A stretch of DNA of 64,000 nucleotides from Pythium myriotylum (taxonomy: Eukaryota > Oomycota > Peronosporomycetes > Pythiales > Pythiaceae). The position numbers and the translations under genes are program-made. The notes under the pieces were generated by a model. That model had not been told where the DNA came from. It ran no database searches and saw only the letters and a list, made by a program, of their open reading frames with translations. The stretch is taken from positions 1-64,000 of the forward strand of contig JALJCQ010000015.1 of the NCBI GenBank assembly GCA_023091665.1. Reading direction: 5' to 3'. This document shows, piece by piece, positions 21,141 through 32,077 of this stretch. Position 1 is the first letter of the stretch; the number at the start of each line of letters is the position of its first letter.

Positions 21141-21213
21141 GCCCGTCTAGCTCAGTCGGTAGAGCGCACGACTCTTAATCGTGTGGTCGTGGGTTCGAGC
21201 CCCACGGTGGGTG
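21141..21213 (+). tRNA. tRNA-Lys(CTT), array copy 13
   Basis: Full copy identical to copy 1; Ser/Gly unit. Confidence 0.95.
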
Positions 21214-22049
21214 TTTCCTTTTCCTTTTGCCCCTCTTTTCTTCACCCGTCGACACCATCCAGCCGTCGCTCTCCTCTTCGCCTTGCTTGCTCTTCCGTCG
21301 CCTCGCCTCGAAAATCCATCCTTTCTCTCTCCTTCGACCTTCCTGCCCTGCCGTTCTCGTACATCCTACCGCGTACCTCTTCCTGCTTTGGCGCTGCTTC
21401 ACACTCTTGTCAACGGACCTCACATCGGACAAAACGAGCACAGCGCACACCACACTACGCCGTAGCTCTCGACCACCTTCTCAGCCTCACAAAGTACAAG
21501 ACGATGAGTGAGAGCACGGCCGAGAGCAAGCTCGAGACCAAGAGCAAGCGCGAGCACAAGACCACGCCCGAGACCAAGACCAAGAGCAAGCCCGAGACCA
21601 AGGCCAAGACCAAAACCAAGACGGCTCCACTCCACGCCGCCACCTCGCGAGCGACGCCATCACTCCACACTGCGTGGTGCATCCGCCGACGCGATTGTCT
21701 CGATCGTCTCGATCGACCCCGGACCCGAACGACATTCGGACATTCGGGCATTCGGGCATTCGGACATTTGGTCAGGTGCGCTCGCGTGCGCACGTGACAG
21801 AGTGCGCGGGTGACTGTTGTTGTTGTTGTGAGGGTGCGAGAAGGAGATAGAAGTGAAGCAATGTTTGTGGGGTGTTTGTATTGTATTTGTGTGTGATGTT
21901 TGAAGGCGGGCGGCGGTAGCGTGGTGTTTGTGTGGTTGTTGGGGTGTGTTGTGTGGTGTGAGGGTGTGTGTGGGCGCGTTGTGGTGGTTGTGGCGTGTGT
22001 GTGTTTGTGCGTGGTATGTGTACTGAAATGTGATAGGTAGGTGGTGTAA

Positions 22050-22122
22050 GCCCGTCTAGCTCAGTCGGTAGAGCGCACGACTCTTAATCGTGTGGTCGTG
22101 GGTTCGAGCCCCACGGTGGGTG
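22050..22122 (+). tRNA. tRNA-Lys(CTT), array copy 14
   Basis: Full copy identical to copy 1; Ile/Gly unit. Confidence 0.95.
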
Positions 22123-22958
22123 TTTCCTTTTCCTTTTGCCCCTCTTTTCTTCACCCGTCGACACCATCCAGCCGTCGCTCTCCTCTTCGCCTTGCTTGCT
22201 CTTCCGTCGCCTCGCCTCGAAAATCCATCCTTTCTCTCTCCTTCGACCTTCCTGCCCTGCCGTTCTCGTACATCCTACCGCGTACCTCTTCCTGCTTTGG
22301 CGCTGCTTCACACTCTTGTCAACGGACCTCACATCGGACAAAACGAGCACAGCGCACACCACACTACGCCGTAGCTCTCGACCACCTTCTCAGCCTCACA
22401 AAGTACAAGACGATGAGTGAGATCACGGCCGAGAGCAAGCTCGAGACCAAGAGCAAGCGCGAGCACAAGACCACGCCCGAGACCAAGACCAAGAGCAAGC
22501 CCGAGACCAAGGCCAAGACCAAAACCAAGACGGCTCCACTCCACGCCGCCACCTCGCGAGCGACGCCATCACTCCACACTGCGTGGTGCATCCGCCGACG
22601 CGATTGTCTCGATCGTCTCGATCGACCCCGGACCCGAACGACATTCGGACATTCGGGCATTCGGGCATTCGGACATTTGGTCAGGTGCGCTCGCGTGCGC
22701 ACGTGACAGAGTGCGCGGGTGACTGTTGTTGTTGTTGTGAGGGTGCGAGAAGGAGATAGAAGTGAAGCAATGTTTGTGGGGTGTTTGTATTGTATTTGTG
22801 TGTGATGTTTGAAGGCGGGCGGCGGTAGCGTGGTGTTTGTGTGGTTGTTGGGGTGTGTTGTGTGGTGTGAGGGTGTGTGTGGGCGCGTTGTGGTGGTTGT
22901 GGCGTGTGTGTGTTTGTGCGTGGTATGTGTACTGAAATGTGATAGGTAGGTGGTGTAA

Positions 22959-23031
22959 GCCCGTCTAGCTCAGTCGGTAGAGCGCACGACTCTTAATCGT
23001 GTGGTCGTGGGTTCGAGCCCCACGGTGGGTG
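22959..23031 (+). tRNA. tRNA-Lys(CTT), array copy 15
   Basis: Full copy identical to copy 1; Ser/Gly unit, the last Ser type before E2. Confidence 0.95.
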
Positions 23032-23867
23032 TTTCCTTTTCCTTTTGCCCCTCTTTTCTTCACCCGTCGACACCATCCAGCCGTCGCTCTCCTCTTCGCC
23101 TTGCTTGCTCTTCCGTCGCCTCGCCTCGAAAATCCATCCTTTCTCTCTCCTTCGACCTTCCTGCCCTGCCGTTCTCGTACATCCTACCGCGTACCTCTTC
23201 CTGCTTTGGCGCTGCTTCACACTCTTGTCAACGGACCTCACATCGGACAAAACGAGCACAGCGCACACCACACTACGCCGTAGCTCTCGACCACCTTCTC
23301 AGCCTCACAAAGTACAAGACGATGAGTGAGAGCACGGCCGAGAGCAAGCTCGAGACCAAGAGCAAGCGCGAGCACAAGACCACGCCCGAGACCAAGACCA
23401 AGAGCAAGCCCGAGACCAAGGCCAAGACCAAAACCAAGACGGCTCCACTCCACGCCGCCACCTCGCGAGCGACGCCATCACTCCACACTGCGTGGTGCAT
23501 CCGCCGACGCGATTGTCTCGATCGTCTCGATCGACCCCGGACCCGAACGACATTCGGACATTCGGGCATTCGGGCATTCGGACATTTGGTCAGGTGCGCT
23601 CGCGTGCGCACGTGACAGAGTGCGCGGGTGACTGTTGTTGTTGTTGTGAGGGTGCGAGAAGGAGATAGAAGTGAAGCAATGTTTGTGGGGTGTTTGTATT
23701 GTATTTGTGTGTGATGTTTGAAGGCGGGCGGCGGTAGCGTGGTGTTTGTGTGGTTGTTGGGGTGTGTTGTGTGGTGTGAGGGTGTGTGTGGGCGCGTTGT
23801 GGTGGTTGTGGCGTGTGTGTGTTTGTGCGTGGTATGTGTACTGAAATGTGATAGGTAGGTGGTGTAA

Positions 23868-23940
23868 GCCCGTCTAGCTCAGTCGGTAGAGCGCACGACT
23901 CTTAATCGTGTGGTCGTGGGTTCGAGCCCCACGGTGGGTG
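23868..23940 (+). tRNA. tRNA-Lys(CTT), array copy 16
   Basis: Full copy identical to copy 1; Ile/Gly unit. Confidence 0.95.
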
Positions 23941-24776
23941 TTTCCTTTTCCTTTTGCCCCTCTTTTCTTCACCCGTCGACACCATCCAGCCGTCGCTCTC
24001 CTCTTCGCCTTGCTTGCTCTTCCGTCGCCTCGCCTCGAAAATCCATCCTTTCTCTCTCCTTCGACCTTCCTGCCCTGCCGTTCTCGTACATCCTACCGCG
24101 TACCTCTTCCTGCTTTGGCGCTGCTTCACACTCTTGTCAACGGACCTCACATCGGACAAAACGAGCACAGCGCACACCACACTACGCCGTAGCTCTCGAC
24201 CACCTTCTCAGCCTCACAAAGTACAAGACGATGAGTGAGATCACGGCCGAGAGCAAGCTCGAGACCAAGAGCAAGCGCGAGCACAAGACCACGCCCGAGA
24301 CCAAGACCAAGAGCAAGCCCGAGACCAAGGCCAAGACCAAAACCAAGACGGCTCCACTCCACGCCGCCACCTCGCGAGCGACGCCATCACTCCACACTGC
24401 GTGGTGCATCCGCCGACGCGATTGTCTCGATCGTCTCGATCGACCCCGGACCCGAACGACATTCGGACATTCGGGCATTCGGGCATTCGGACATTTGGTC
24501 AGGTGCGCTCGCGTGCGCACGTGACAGAGTGCGCGGGTGACTGTTGTTGTTGTTGTGAGGGTGCGAGAAGGAGATAGAAGTGAAGCAATGTTTGTGGGGT
24601 GTTTGTATTGTATTTGTGTGTGATGTTTGAAGGCGGGCGGCGGTAGCGTGGTGTTTGTGTGGTTGTTGGGGTGTGTTGTGTGGTGTGAGGGTGTGTGTGG
24701 GCGCGTTGTGGTGGTTGTGGCGTGTGTGTGTTTGTGCGTGGTATGTGTACTGAAATGTGATAGGTAGGTGGTGTAA

Positions 24777-24849
24777 GCCCGTCTAGCTCAGTCGGTAGAG
24801 CGCACGACTCTTAATCGTGTGGTCGTGGGTTCGAGCCCCACGGTGGGTG
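24777..24849 (+). tRNA. tRNA-Lys(CTT), array copy 17
   Basis: Full copy identical to copy 1; Ile/Gly unit. Confidence 0.95.
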
Positions 24850-25685
24850 TTTCCTTTTCCTTTTGCCCCTCTTTTCTTCACCCGTCGACACCATCCAGCC
24901 GTCGCTCTCCTCTTCGCCTTGCTTGCTCTTCCGTCGCCTCGCCTCGAAAATCCATCCTTTCTCTCTCCTTCGACCTTCCTGCCCTGCCGTTCTCGTACAT
25001 CCTACCGCGTACCTCTTCCTGCTTTGGCGCTGCTTCACACTCTTGTCAACGGACCTCACATCGGACAAAACGAGCACAGCGCACACCACACTACGCCGTA
25101 GCTCTCGACCACCTTCTCAGCCTCACAAAGTACAAGACGATGAGTGAGATCACGGCCGAGAGCAAGCTCGAGACCAAGAGCAAGCGCGAGCACAAGACCA
25201 CGCCCGAGACCAAGACCAAGAGCAAGCCCGAGACCAAGGCCAAGACCAAAACCAAGACGGCTCCACTCCACGCCGCCACCTCGCGAGCGACGCCATCACT
25301 CCACACTGCGTGGTGCATCCGCCGACGCGATTGTCTCGATCGTCTCGATCGACCCCGGACCCGAACGACATTCGGACATTCGGGCATTCGGGCATTCGGA
25401 CATTTGGTCAGGTGCGCTCGCGTGCGCACGTGACAGAGTGCGCGGGTGACTGTTGTTGTTGTTGTGAGGGTGCGAGAAGGAGATAGAAGTGAAGCAATGT
25501 TTGTGGGGTGTTTGTATTGTATTTGTGTGTGATGTTTGAAGGCGGGCGGCGGTAGCGTGGTGTTTGTGTGGTTGTTGGGGTGTGTTGTGTGGTGTGAGGG
25601 TGTGTGTGGGCGCGTTGTGGTGGTTGTGGCGTGTGTGTGTTTGTGCGTGGTATGTGTACTGAAATGTGATAGGTAGGTGGTGTAA

Positions 25686-25758
25686 GCCCGTCTAGCTCAG
25701 TCGGTAGAGCGCACGACTCTTAATCGTGTGGTCGTGGGTTCGAGCCCCACGGTGGGTG
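25686..25758 (+). tRNA. tRNA-Lys(CTT), array copy 18
   Basis: Full copy identical to copy 1; Ile/Gly unit. Confidence 0.95.
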
Positions 25759-26594
25759 TTTCCTTTTCCTTTTGCCCCTCTTTTCTTCACCCGTCGACAC
25801 CATCCAGCCGTCGCTCTCCTCTTCGCCTTGCTTGCTCTTCCGTCGCCTCGCCTCGAAAATCCATCCTTTCTCTCTCCTTCGACCTTCCTGCCCTGCCGTT
25901 CTCGTACATCCTACCGCGTACCTCTTCCTGCTTTGGCGCTGCTTCACACTCTTGTCAACGGACCTCACATCGGACAAAACGAGCACAGCGCACACCACAC
26001 TACGCCGTAGCTCTCGACCACCTTCTCAGCCTCACAAAGTACAAGACGATGAGTGAGATCACGGCCGAGAGCAAGCTCGAGACCAAGAGCAAGCGCGAGC
26101 ACAAGACCACGCCCGAGACCAAGACCAAGAGCAAGCCCGAGACCAAGGCCAAGACCAAAACCAAGACGGCTCCACTCCACGCCGCCACCTCGCGAGCGAC
26201 GCCATCACTCCACACTGCGTGGTGCATCCGCCGACGCGATTGTCTCGATCGTCTCGATCGACCCCGGACCCGAACGACATTCGGACATTCGGGCATTCGG
26301 GCATTCGGACATTTGGTCAGGTGCGCTCGCGTGCGCACGTGACAGAGTGCGCGGGTGACTGTTGTTGTTGTTGTGAGGGTGCGAGAAGGAGATAGAAGTG
26401 AAGCAATGTTTGTGGGGTGTTTGTATTGTATTTGTGTGTGATGTTTGAAGGCGGGCGGCGGTAGCGTGGTGTTTGTGTGGTTGTTGGGGTGTGTTGTGTG
26501 GTGTGAGGGTGTGTGTGGGCGCGTTGTGGTGGTTGTGGCGTGTGTGTGTTTGTGCGTGGTATGTGTACTGAAATGTGATAGGTAGGTGGTGTAA

Positions 26595-26667
26595 GCCCGT
26601 CTAGCTCAGTCGGTAGAGCGCACGACTCTTAATCGTGTGGTCGTGGGTTCGAGCCCCACGGTGGGTG
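26595..26667 (+). tRNA. tRNA-Lys(CTT), array copy 19
   Basis: Full copy identical to copy 1; Ile/Gly unit, the last before element E2. Confidence 0.95.
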
Positions 26668-27503
26668 TTTCCTTTTCCTTTTGCCCCTCTTTTCTTCACC
26701 CGTCGACACCATCCAGCCGTCGCTCTCCTCTTCGCCTTGCTTGCTCTTCCGTCGCCTCGCCTCGAAAATCCATCCTTTCTCTCTCCTTCGACCTTCCTGC
26801 CCTGCCGTTCTCGTACATCCTACCGCGTACCTCTTCCTGCTTTGGCGCTGCTTCACACTCTTGTCAACGGACCTCACATCGGACAAAACGAGCACAGCGC
26901 ACACCACACTACGCCGTAGCTCTCGACCACCTTCTCAGCCTCACAAAGTACAAGACGATGAGTGAGATCACGGCCGAGAGCAAGCTCGAGACCAAGAGCA
27001 AGCGCGAGCACAAGACCACGCCCGAGACCAAGACCAAGAGCAAGCCCGAGACCAAGGCCAAGACCAAAACCAAGACGGCTCCACTCCACGCCGCCACCTC
27101 GCGAGCGACGCCATCACTCCACACTGCGTGGTGCATCCGCCGACGCGATTGTCTCGATCGTCTCGATCGACCCCGGACCCGAACGACATTCGGACATTCG
27201 GGCATTCGGGCATTCGGACATTTGGTCAGGTGCGCTCGCGTGCGCACGTGACAGAGTGCGCGGGTGACTGTTGTTGTTGTTGTGAGGGTGCGAGAAGGAG
27301 ATAGAAGTGAAGCAATGTTTGTGGGGTGTTTGTATTGTATTTGTGTGTGATGTTTGAAGGCGGGCGGCGGTAGCGTGGTGTTTGTGTGGTTGTTGGGGTG
27401 TGTTGTGTGGTGTGAGGGTGTGTGTGGGCGCGTTGTGGTGGTTGTGGCGTGTGTGTGTTTGTGCGTGGTATGTGTACTGAAATGTGATAGGTAGGTGGTG
27501 TAA

Positions 27504-27519
27504 GCCCGTCTAGCTCAGT
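27504..27519 (+). pseudogene. Partial tRNA-Lys left of E2
   Basis: tRNA nt 1-16 stand at the exact 909-bp position where copy 20 would begin, then run into the E2 3' tail. The complete partner starts at 34862. Confidence 0.93.
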
Positions 27520-27701
27520 TTCAAGGCGTCTGTATTAACTAAAATTAATGCGACTATGACTACTCTAATCTACCTCGTCGATGAATATTATACACTTGAC
27601 TAGTATGTGACGAGGCTGGGAGCTTCAATTGTTGAGTTGTTGGTTGACTTCCGTTGGTCTTGACTGGTCTAGGTACTTGTTTTAGCACATCGGTTGGATA
27701 A

Positions 27702-27777
27702 CTGCGGTTAGCTCAAATGGTTATGAGCGTGGACCCCGATGTTGTCGGTCGCGCGGGTTCGATCCCCACCTCGGGGA
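27702..27777 (+). ncRNA. tRNA-like sequence in the E2 3' UTR (antisense)
   Basis: A TTAGCTCAAATGG A-box-like segment with a GCTC/GAGC D-stem is followed 30-odd bases later by GCGGGTTCGATCCCCAC, a T-arm with a perfect B-box core. The acceptor and anticodon stems pair poorly, so it is a degenerate tRNA or a tRNA-derived module rather than a functional tRNA. It is on the strand opposite to the element's ORFs. Confidence 0.55.
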
Positions 27778-27910
27778 GGTTTCTTGTGCTAGTGGTTTCG
27801 CTTGACTTCGGCCGCGAGGGTACGCTCTGATTCCAAAACGAGGTTGGTTTCGAGCCAGTATTGAAAGCAAGCACCCGCACTGAAGAAGAAGAAACGGCAG
27901 GAAATCGCTT

Positions 27911-30900
27911 TTATGCCAAAAAGCGAACTGCAAACAACCCCATGTTGTTTTGCAGGAAGGCACCGAAAGAAGGCGTAGACTGGAGACTTGACAACACAAC
28001 CTGAAGCGAAGCACGCTGCGCATCGTCGTACACACGTCGAAGACACGCACGCACATGAGCACCCACAGTCGTATACACCACACGCAGTGCTGCAATTGTT
28101 GGCATCGGGGACCGCCCGTTGAACAGTCGCCCATTGCGTTCAGTCCACAACAGGTGAAGCACCACAGCACGGATGACTTGCCACAGGTCTTGGATTTCTT
28201 CTGTGTGGTCCTTCCACACGGGAGCAACGCGGATGGCTTTACCGAAGACAATGTCGGTCCAGGAGGGTCGAGATGTGAAGAACACCGACATATCACGGAA
28301 GATGTCGCGCCATATCACAGTCGGCAGCACACACTCGAAGAACAAATGACGCGCCGTCTCCACTGAGTTGCAGCCTGGTCGAACACAGTACACGATGCCG
28401 GGATTTGCCACCGTCATGAACGAGAAGCGTGAGCGAGTCGGTAACAAGCCGTACGCCAAGCGGAACTGGAGGTCTTCGTATATCGGGAGAAGCAACACAC
28501 GAAGCCGCTTGCGTAGCTTGTTGAATCGGAGGACCACGTCTGTAGGCGCTCGAGGGTCGTGGAAGAACAGCGGATGCGTTCTCGTCGGCTCTGGAGCTTG
28601 CCACACCAGGCGGAGCAGTTGGGATCGTGGAATGCGCGGCACCCAGCACACACGGTCGTTGATCTTCACACCGACTCGCGGATGTTGGTGCTCAGGCGCC
28701 GTCGGTAGCACTCCATCGACTGGGACAGAGCACATTGTGCAGAGACGCCCGAAAACTTGCGTGGCTTCCTCGTGAAGCTTGAGCAGCCACGTGTACTGTC
28801 GATACGGGGTGATGGAGACTTGGGTGTAGTCGACATGTCGCTCAGCAAACTCGATCGCGCTCGGCCACTTGTCGCCTTCACCAGCGAAGTCACGAAGAGA
28901 TCGCAACTGAAAGACACGGGCAACTTGCCGACGGAAGCTTCGTTGCGGCTCTGCAATCATGCTGAGAGAACGATGCTGGGACGGCGTTGTGTCGGAACGG
29001 CTGGTTGGGAGGAACTGGAAGTTCTTGTCGCCATGGAACCAGATCGGTTGGTCGAGTGCAAACGCAAGACGGTCTTCTGGAGGGAGGTCGAGCCACGACA
29101 CCGGCCACTTGATAGCGTACCAAGTCTTCCAGGCCGCACGCCACCACGAAGAGAGCTGGTCCCACTCGATCGAGCCTCGATGCCGCCACGGACTGACGTA
29201 GAGAAAGTCGAGTGGCCTCTGCGGGCCCCACCGCGGAAGACTGATCCGCAGCAGCTCGACTCCTGCTACCGTCCAGTTGCCGGTCGTCGATGCCGAAGCT
29301 GCCGTGAACTGAAGCAGGAGCTGCAGTGACTGTCGCTTGAGCACACCGTCGAGACTCGGTACCTGCAGACCCCCAGACTCGCGCGGCAGGTTGACAAATT
29401 CGTTCGAGATCAACTGGACATGCCGAGCGTCGCGTTCGTAGCGCCGACTCAAGACGAACCGGTGTAGCGCGGCTTGCCACTTCTTCACTCGTCCTGGCGG
29501 CACAACAACGTGAGCAGTGTAGTGCCACAGACGTGAGAGCACCATGGTCTGGGCGACGAGGAGCCTGCCTTGGAGCGTCCGTGCGCGCCGAAACCACTGC
29601 TTGAACCCGTCAAAGAAGCGTCGATCGAGGTCTTCAACAATCAATTCCGTTGTGCGTCGTTGACCGAACAGGAGACCGAGGAACTTGACCGTGGAGTCTT
29701 CATCGAGAACCTGCACACCTGGTATGCCCGGGCATCGCCGCGTTCGATGCAGCGACATCAGCACACACTTGTTCACGTTGAGCTTGGCGCCGGAGCCTTG
29801 ACAGTATTCTTCGACCAACCCAAGTTGCGCCTCGACACCAGCGATAGAGCCCGACAGTAACGTCGAGTCGTCGGCGAAGAAAATACTCGCGACGGTGGCA
29901 TCCGCTGTCAAGCAGATCCCATGTTCTTCGTGCTGGCGGAGCAGGTTACCGAGTGGCTCGATAACAAGCAAGAACAGCAGCGCCGACAGCGGATCACCTT
30001 GCTTGACTCCGCGCGTTGGGCAGAGCGGGTCTTGCACGAATCCGTTGATCATGAGATGCGCGTGTGGTCGAGTGTACAGGAGCTTCACCCACCCCGAGAA
30101 CGCCCCGCCACATCCCATCCGATCGAGCACCTGAAACATGTAGTTCCAGTTGACGCGGTCGTACGCCTTCTCAAAGTCGAGGAACATGGCGTAGGCTTCC
30201 TCGTCGCGCGCGGTGACGAGGTCTTGCAGGTCACTCACGAAACGAACGTGGTGATGCAGAGAGCGACCACGCACGAAAGCCTTCTGGTCTTGGTGCACAA
30301 GCTTGGTCAGGAACAACTGCAGTCGGAAAGCGAGAACCTTTGACAGTGCCTTCACGTCGACACCCATCAAAGCAATTGGGCGATAGTTGCCTGGGTCAGC
30401 TCGGGATCCCTTCTTGTGCAGCAGACTGATCGCAGACTGGCGCTGACACCGAAGGAGCTCTCCTCGCTGAAGCTGGTAGTTGAACACGATCTCGAGGCAT
30501 TCACCGAAGACGTCAGGAGCCACTTGGTAGAACGAAGCTGGAAGCCCATCCATCCCGGGTGCAGACGATGCCCGCATCTTCTTGATTGCACTAGCAAGGT
30601 CCGCCGCTGTGATCGGAGCGTTGAGGATATTTTGCTCGTCTTCAGACAGTCGGCGGTCGATCGTGTCGAGCATCCGGTCAATCTGGCTCTGCTCAGGCTC
30701 TTGGACGACAACACCACCGCGCTCAACATCGCCCATGATACCGCCCCAGTGCTGACCGAAGACAGCCGCGATATCCGCGGGGTTGCTGGAGGCAGAGCCA
30801 TCTCGAAGCCGCACTTCCTCGATGCTGACTCTCCGCAAGGATCCGTCCAGCGGTCGAAAGAAGTACTTGGATGACATCTCCGCGTGTTGAGCCTGGAAGT

Positions 30901-32077
30901 CGAAAGCCGAGTCCTGGTTGTAAAGCCGCGCCGAGTTGATGCTGTCTTGGTATGCCGTCAGTGCGGTCTGGAACACCGTCTGCGCGCGATCGCTTCGCTC
31001 CGACCGGTATGCCGCAGCCGCGTGGGCAAGTGCCTGACGAGCTTCGGTGATGGCGGTCTCACCTTGACGCTTCAGCTTGCGCTGCAGAGCTTGAAGCTGA
31101 CGACGCATGTCCTTCTTCCACTTGTGCCACACCTTGCCCGGGTTGGAGGAGCGCCGTAACGCAGCAAGCACAGTCGTCGCTTCGCCTTGGATAGCTTCAA
31201 CGATATCGGGGAAGTCGAGCATCGCCGACTGGAAACGCCAGTACCCGTGGCCTTGAGGCTGGCTCATCGCGCGCAACACAACTTGATGTGCGAGATGGTC
31301 GCCGGCACCCTTGGGCTCAAAGTACGAGGAGTCACCGTATAGCGCGGTGCAGAAGTCCTCCGACATGAGGATGTAGTCGAGACGGTTGTGTCGAGGCTGT
31401 GGACCAGTGTAGACGCGTTCGTCGGGATGGTGGATTCGCCAGGCATCCACGACACCGAGTTGGGCCAACCACGCCACACACGCGTTACCGCCGGTCGTTC
31501 CTGTCGCCCTTGGATCCGACGCATCGACGAGGGGGTCAAGTGGCGTGTTGAGGTCACCGAGCACCAGGTGAGTCGCATTGTCTTCGAACACTTCGTACGG
31601 TAGCGCTTCGAAGAACCCCTTCTTCTCGAAGTTATCGACTGGCGCGTACACGTTGTGGATGTAGATCGGAGCACCGTTCGCGACGACCCGGACGACCAAG
31701 TAGCGGCCTTGAATAGTCAACGAAGACTGCTCACAAGCAGACTGAAAGCCGGGAAAGTCGGAGCGGAGCACTGTCATGACGCCACCCGATCGTGCAGCAA
31801 CGGCAACTGGACTGTGCGCGTTGGTGTCGCTGACGAAGAGGCGGTGTTGAAATCTGGTGTCATGGTGAAATTGGAGCGTTGCACGATGATGCGAGTCGCG
31901 CAGCTTGGTCTCTTGGACGCACGAGAGACTGTTCTTGATGAGCTGGTTCTCGATCAACAGGTGGCCGTTCTTCTTGATCCCGTTGGTGTTCACCGTCAAA
32001 AGACTGATGTTCTCCCACGAGACCTCGGCCGCGTCCGCCTCGACCGCTTTAGCAGTCGAGGCAGAGCGGTCCGGCAC
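27911..32077 (-). CDS. E2 ORF2: endonuclease and reverse transcriptase
   Basis: This 1388-residue protein is predicted to nick the tRNA target and copy element RNA by target-primed reverse transcription. The N-terminal apurinic-like endonuclease (about 23-270) shows TNG, QETK (E56), NVYAP (142-146), GDLN (174-177), RLDYI (232-236) and D260-H261. The reverse transcriptase (about 485-800) shows NYRPIAL (564), LDFEKAYD (633-640), GVKQGDPLS (690-698) and FADD (734-737). Near the C-terminus lie a C1231-x4-C-x7-H-x4-C zinc-binding motif and a WTERNGR motif, both typical of L1-clade elements; no RNase H is seen. The frame begins GTG directly after a TAG, and the first internal Met is near residue 101, inside the endonuclease. 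Translation therefore probably depends on +1 frameshifting or reinitiation from ORF1. Confidence 0.95.
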   Translation of the reverse strand: MPDRSASTAKAVEADAAEVSWENISLLTVNTNGIKKNGHLLIENQLIKNSLSCVQETKLRDSHHRATLQFHHDTRFQHRLFVSDTNAHSPVAVAARSGGVMTVLRSDFPGFQSACEQSSLTIQGRYLVVRVVANGAPIYIHNVYAPVDNFEKKGFFEALPYEVFEDNATHLVLGDLNTPLDPLVDASDPRATGTTGGNACVAWLAQLGVVDAWRIHHPDERVYTGPQPRHNRLDYILMSEDFCTALYGDSSYFEPKGAGDHLAHQVVLRAMSQPQGHGYWRFQSAMLDFPDIVEAIQGEATTVLAALRRSSNPGKVWHKWKKDMRRQLQALQRKLKRQGETAITEARQALAHAAAAYRSERSDRAQTVFQTALTAYQDSINSARLYNQDSAFDFQAQHAEMSSKYFFRPLDGSLRRVSIEEVRLRDGSASSNPADIAAVFGQHWGGIMGDVERGGVVVQEPEQSQIDRMLDTIDRRLSEDEQNILNAPITAADLASAIKKMRASSAPGMDGLPASFYQVAPDVFGECLEIVFNYQLQRGELLRCQRQSAISLLHKKGSRADPGNYRPIALMGVDVKALSKVLAFRLQLFLTKLVHQDQKAFVRGRSLHHHVRFVSDLQDLVTARDEEAYAMFLDFEKAYDRVNWNYMFQVLDRMGCGGAFSGWVKLLYTRPHAHLMINGFVQDPLCPTRGVKQGDPLSALLFLLVIEPLGNLLRQHEEHGICLTADATVASIFFADDSTLLSGSIAGVEAQLGLVEEYCQGSGAKLNVNKCVLMSLHRTRRCPGIPGVQVLDEDSTVKFLGLLFGQRRTTELIVEDLDRRFFDGFKQWFRRARTLQGRLLVAQTMVLSRLWHYTAHVVVPPGRVKKWQAALHRFVLSRRYERDARHVQLISNEFVNLPRESGGLQVPSLDGVLKRQSLQLLLQFTAASASTTGNWTVAGVELLRISLPRWGPQRPLDFLYVSPWRHRGSIEWDQLSSWWRAAWKTWYAIKWPVSWLDLPPEDRLAFALDQPIWFHGDKNFQFLPTSRSDTTPSQHRSLSMIAEPQRSFRRQVARVFQLRSLRDFAGEGDKWPSAIEFAERHVDYTQVSITPYRQYTWLLKLHEEATQVFGRLCTMCSVPVDGVLPTAPEHQHPRVGVKINDRVCWVPRIPRSQLLRLVWQAPEPTRTHPLFFHDPRAPTDVVLRFNKLRKRLRVLLLPIYEDLQFRLAYGLLPTRSRFSFMTVANPGIVYCVRPGCNSVETARHLFFECVLPTVIWRDIFRDMSVFFTSRPSWTDIVFGKAIRVAPVWKDHTEEIQDLWQVIRAVVLHLLWTERNGRLFNGRSPMPTIAALRVVYTTVGAHVRACLRRVYDDAQRASLQVVLSSLQSTPSFGAFLQNNMGLFAVRFLA
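32049..32077 (-). other. ORF1/ORF2 overlap, probable recoding or reinitiation site
   Basis: ORF1 and ORF2 overlap by 29 nt, with ORF2 in the +1 frame relative to ORF1. The ORF2 frame is closed immediately upstream by TAG (within CTAGGTGCC) and has no ATG in the overlap. The overlap is conserved in E3 (42041-42069) and E4 (56374-56402). It must be either a +1 frameshift site or a stop-and-restart signal around the ORF1 TAA. Confidence 0.7.

Larger units (their letters stand above)
12960..27503 (+). repeat. Uninterrupted run of sixteen 909-bp tRNA-Lys units (4-19)
   Basis: Sixteen head-to-tail units of exactly 909 bp start at 12960, 13869, 14778, 15687, 16596, 17505, 18414, 19323, 20232, 21141, 22050, 22959, 23868, 24777, 25686 and 26595. 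Almost no length variation is seen. Two diagnostic sites vary: codon 4 of the spacer ORF (ATC or AGC) and the CATTCGG microrepeat (GGGCATT or GGACATT). Asp-type units at 13869, 18414 and 20232 are each followed by a Ser-type unit, which indicates amplification in two-unit blocks by unequal exchange. The run ends at element E2. Confidence 0.97.

Noticed and set aside
8643..27503. CRISPR-like array because of regular repeats
   Set aside because: The period is 909 bp, the whole unit is repeated with no unique spacers, and the repeat contains a tRNA. There are no cas genes.
28757..29329. Plus-strand ORFs of 100-235 codons opposite ORF2 and ORF1 in E copies
   Set aside because: They are antisense shadows of GC-rich coding sequence. 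They recur only because the elements are near-identical and have no recognisable domain.
27911..32077. Retron, diversity-generating element or group II intron because a reverse transcriptase is present
   Set aside because: The protein has an apurinic-type endonuclease, L1-style RT motifs and a C-terminal CCHC-type motif, and a separate ORF1. This is a eukaryotic non-LTR element.
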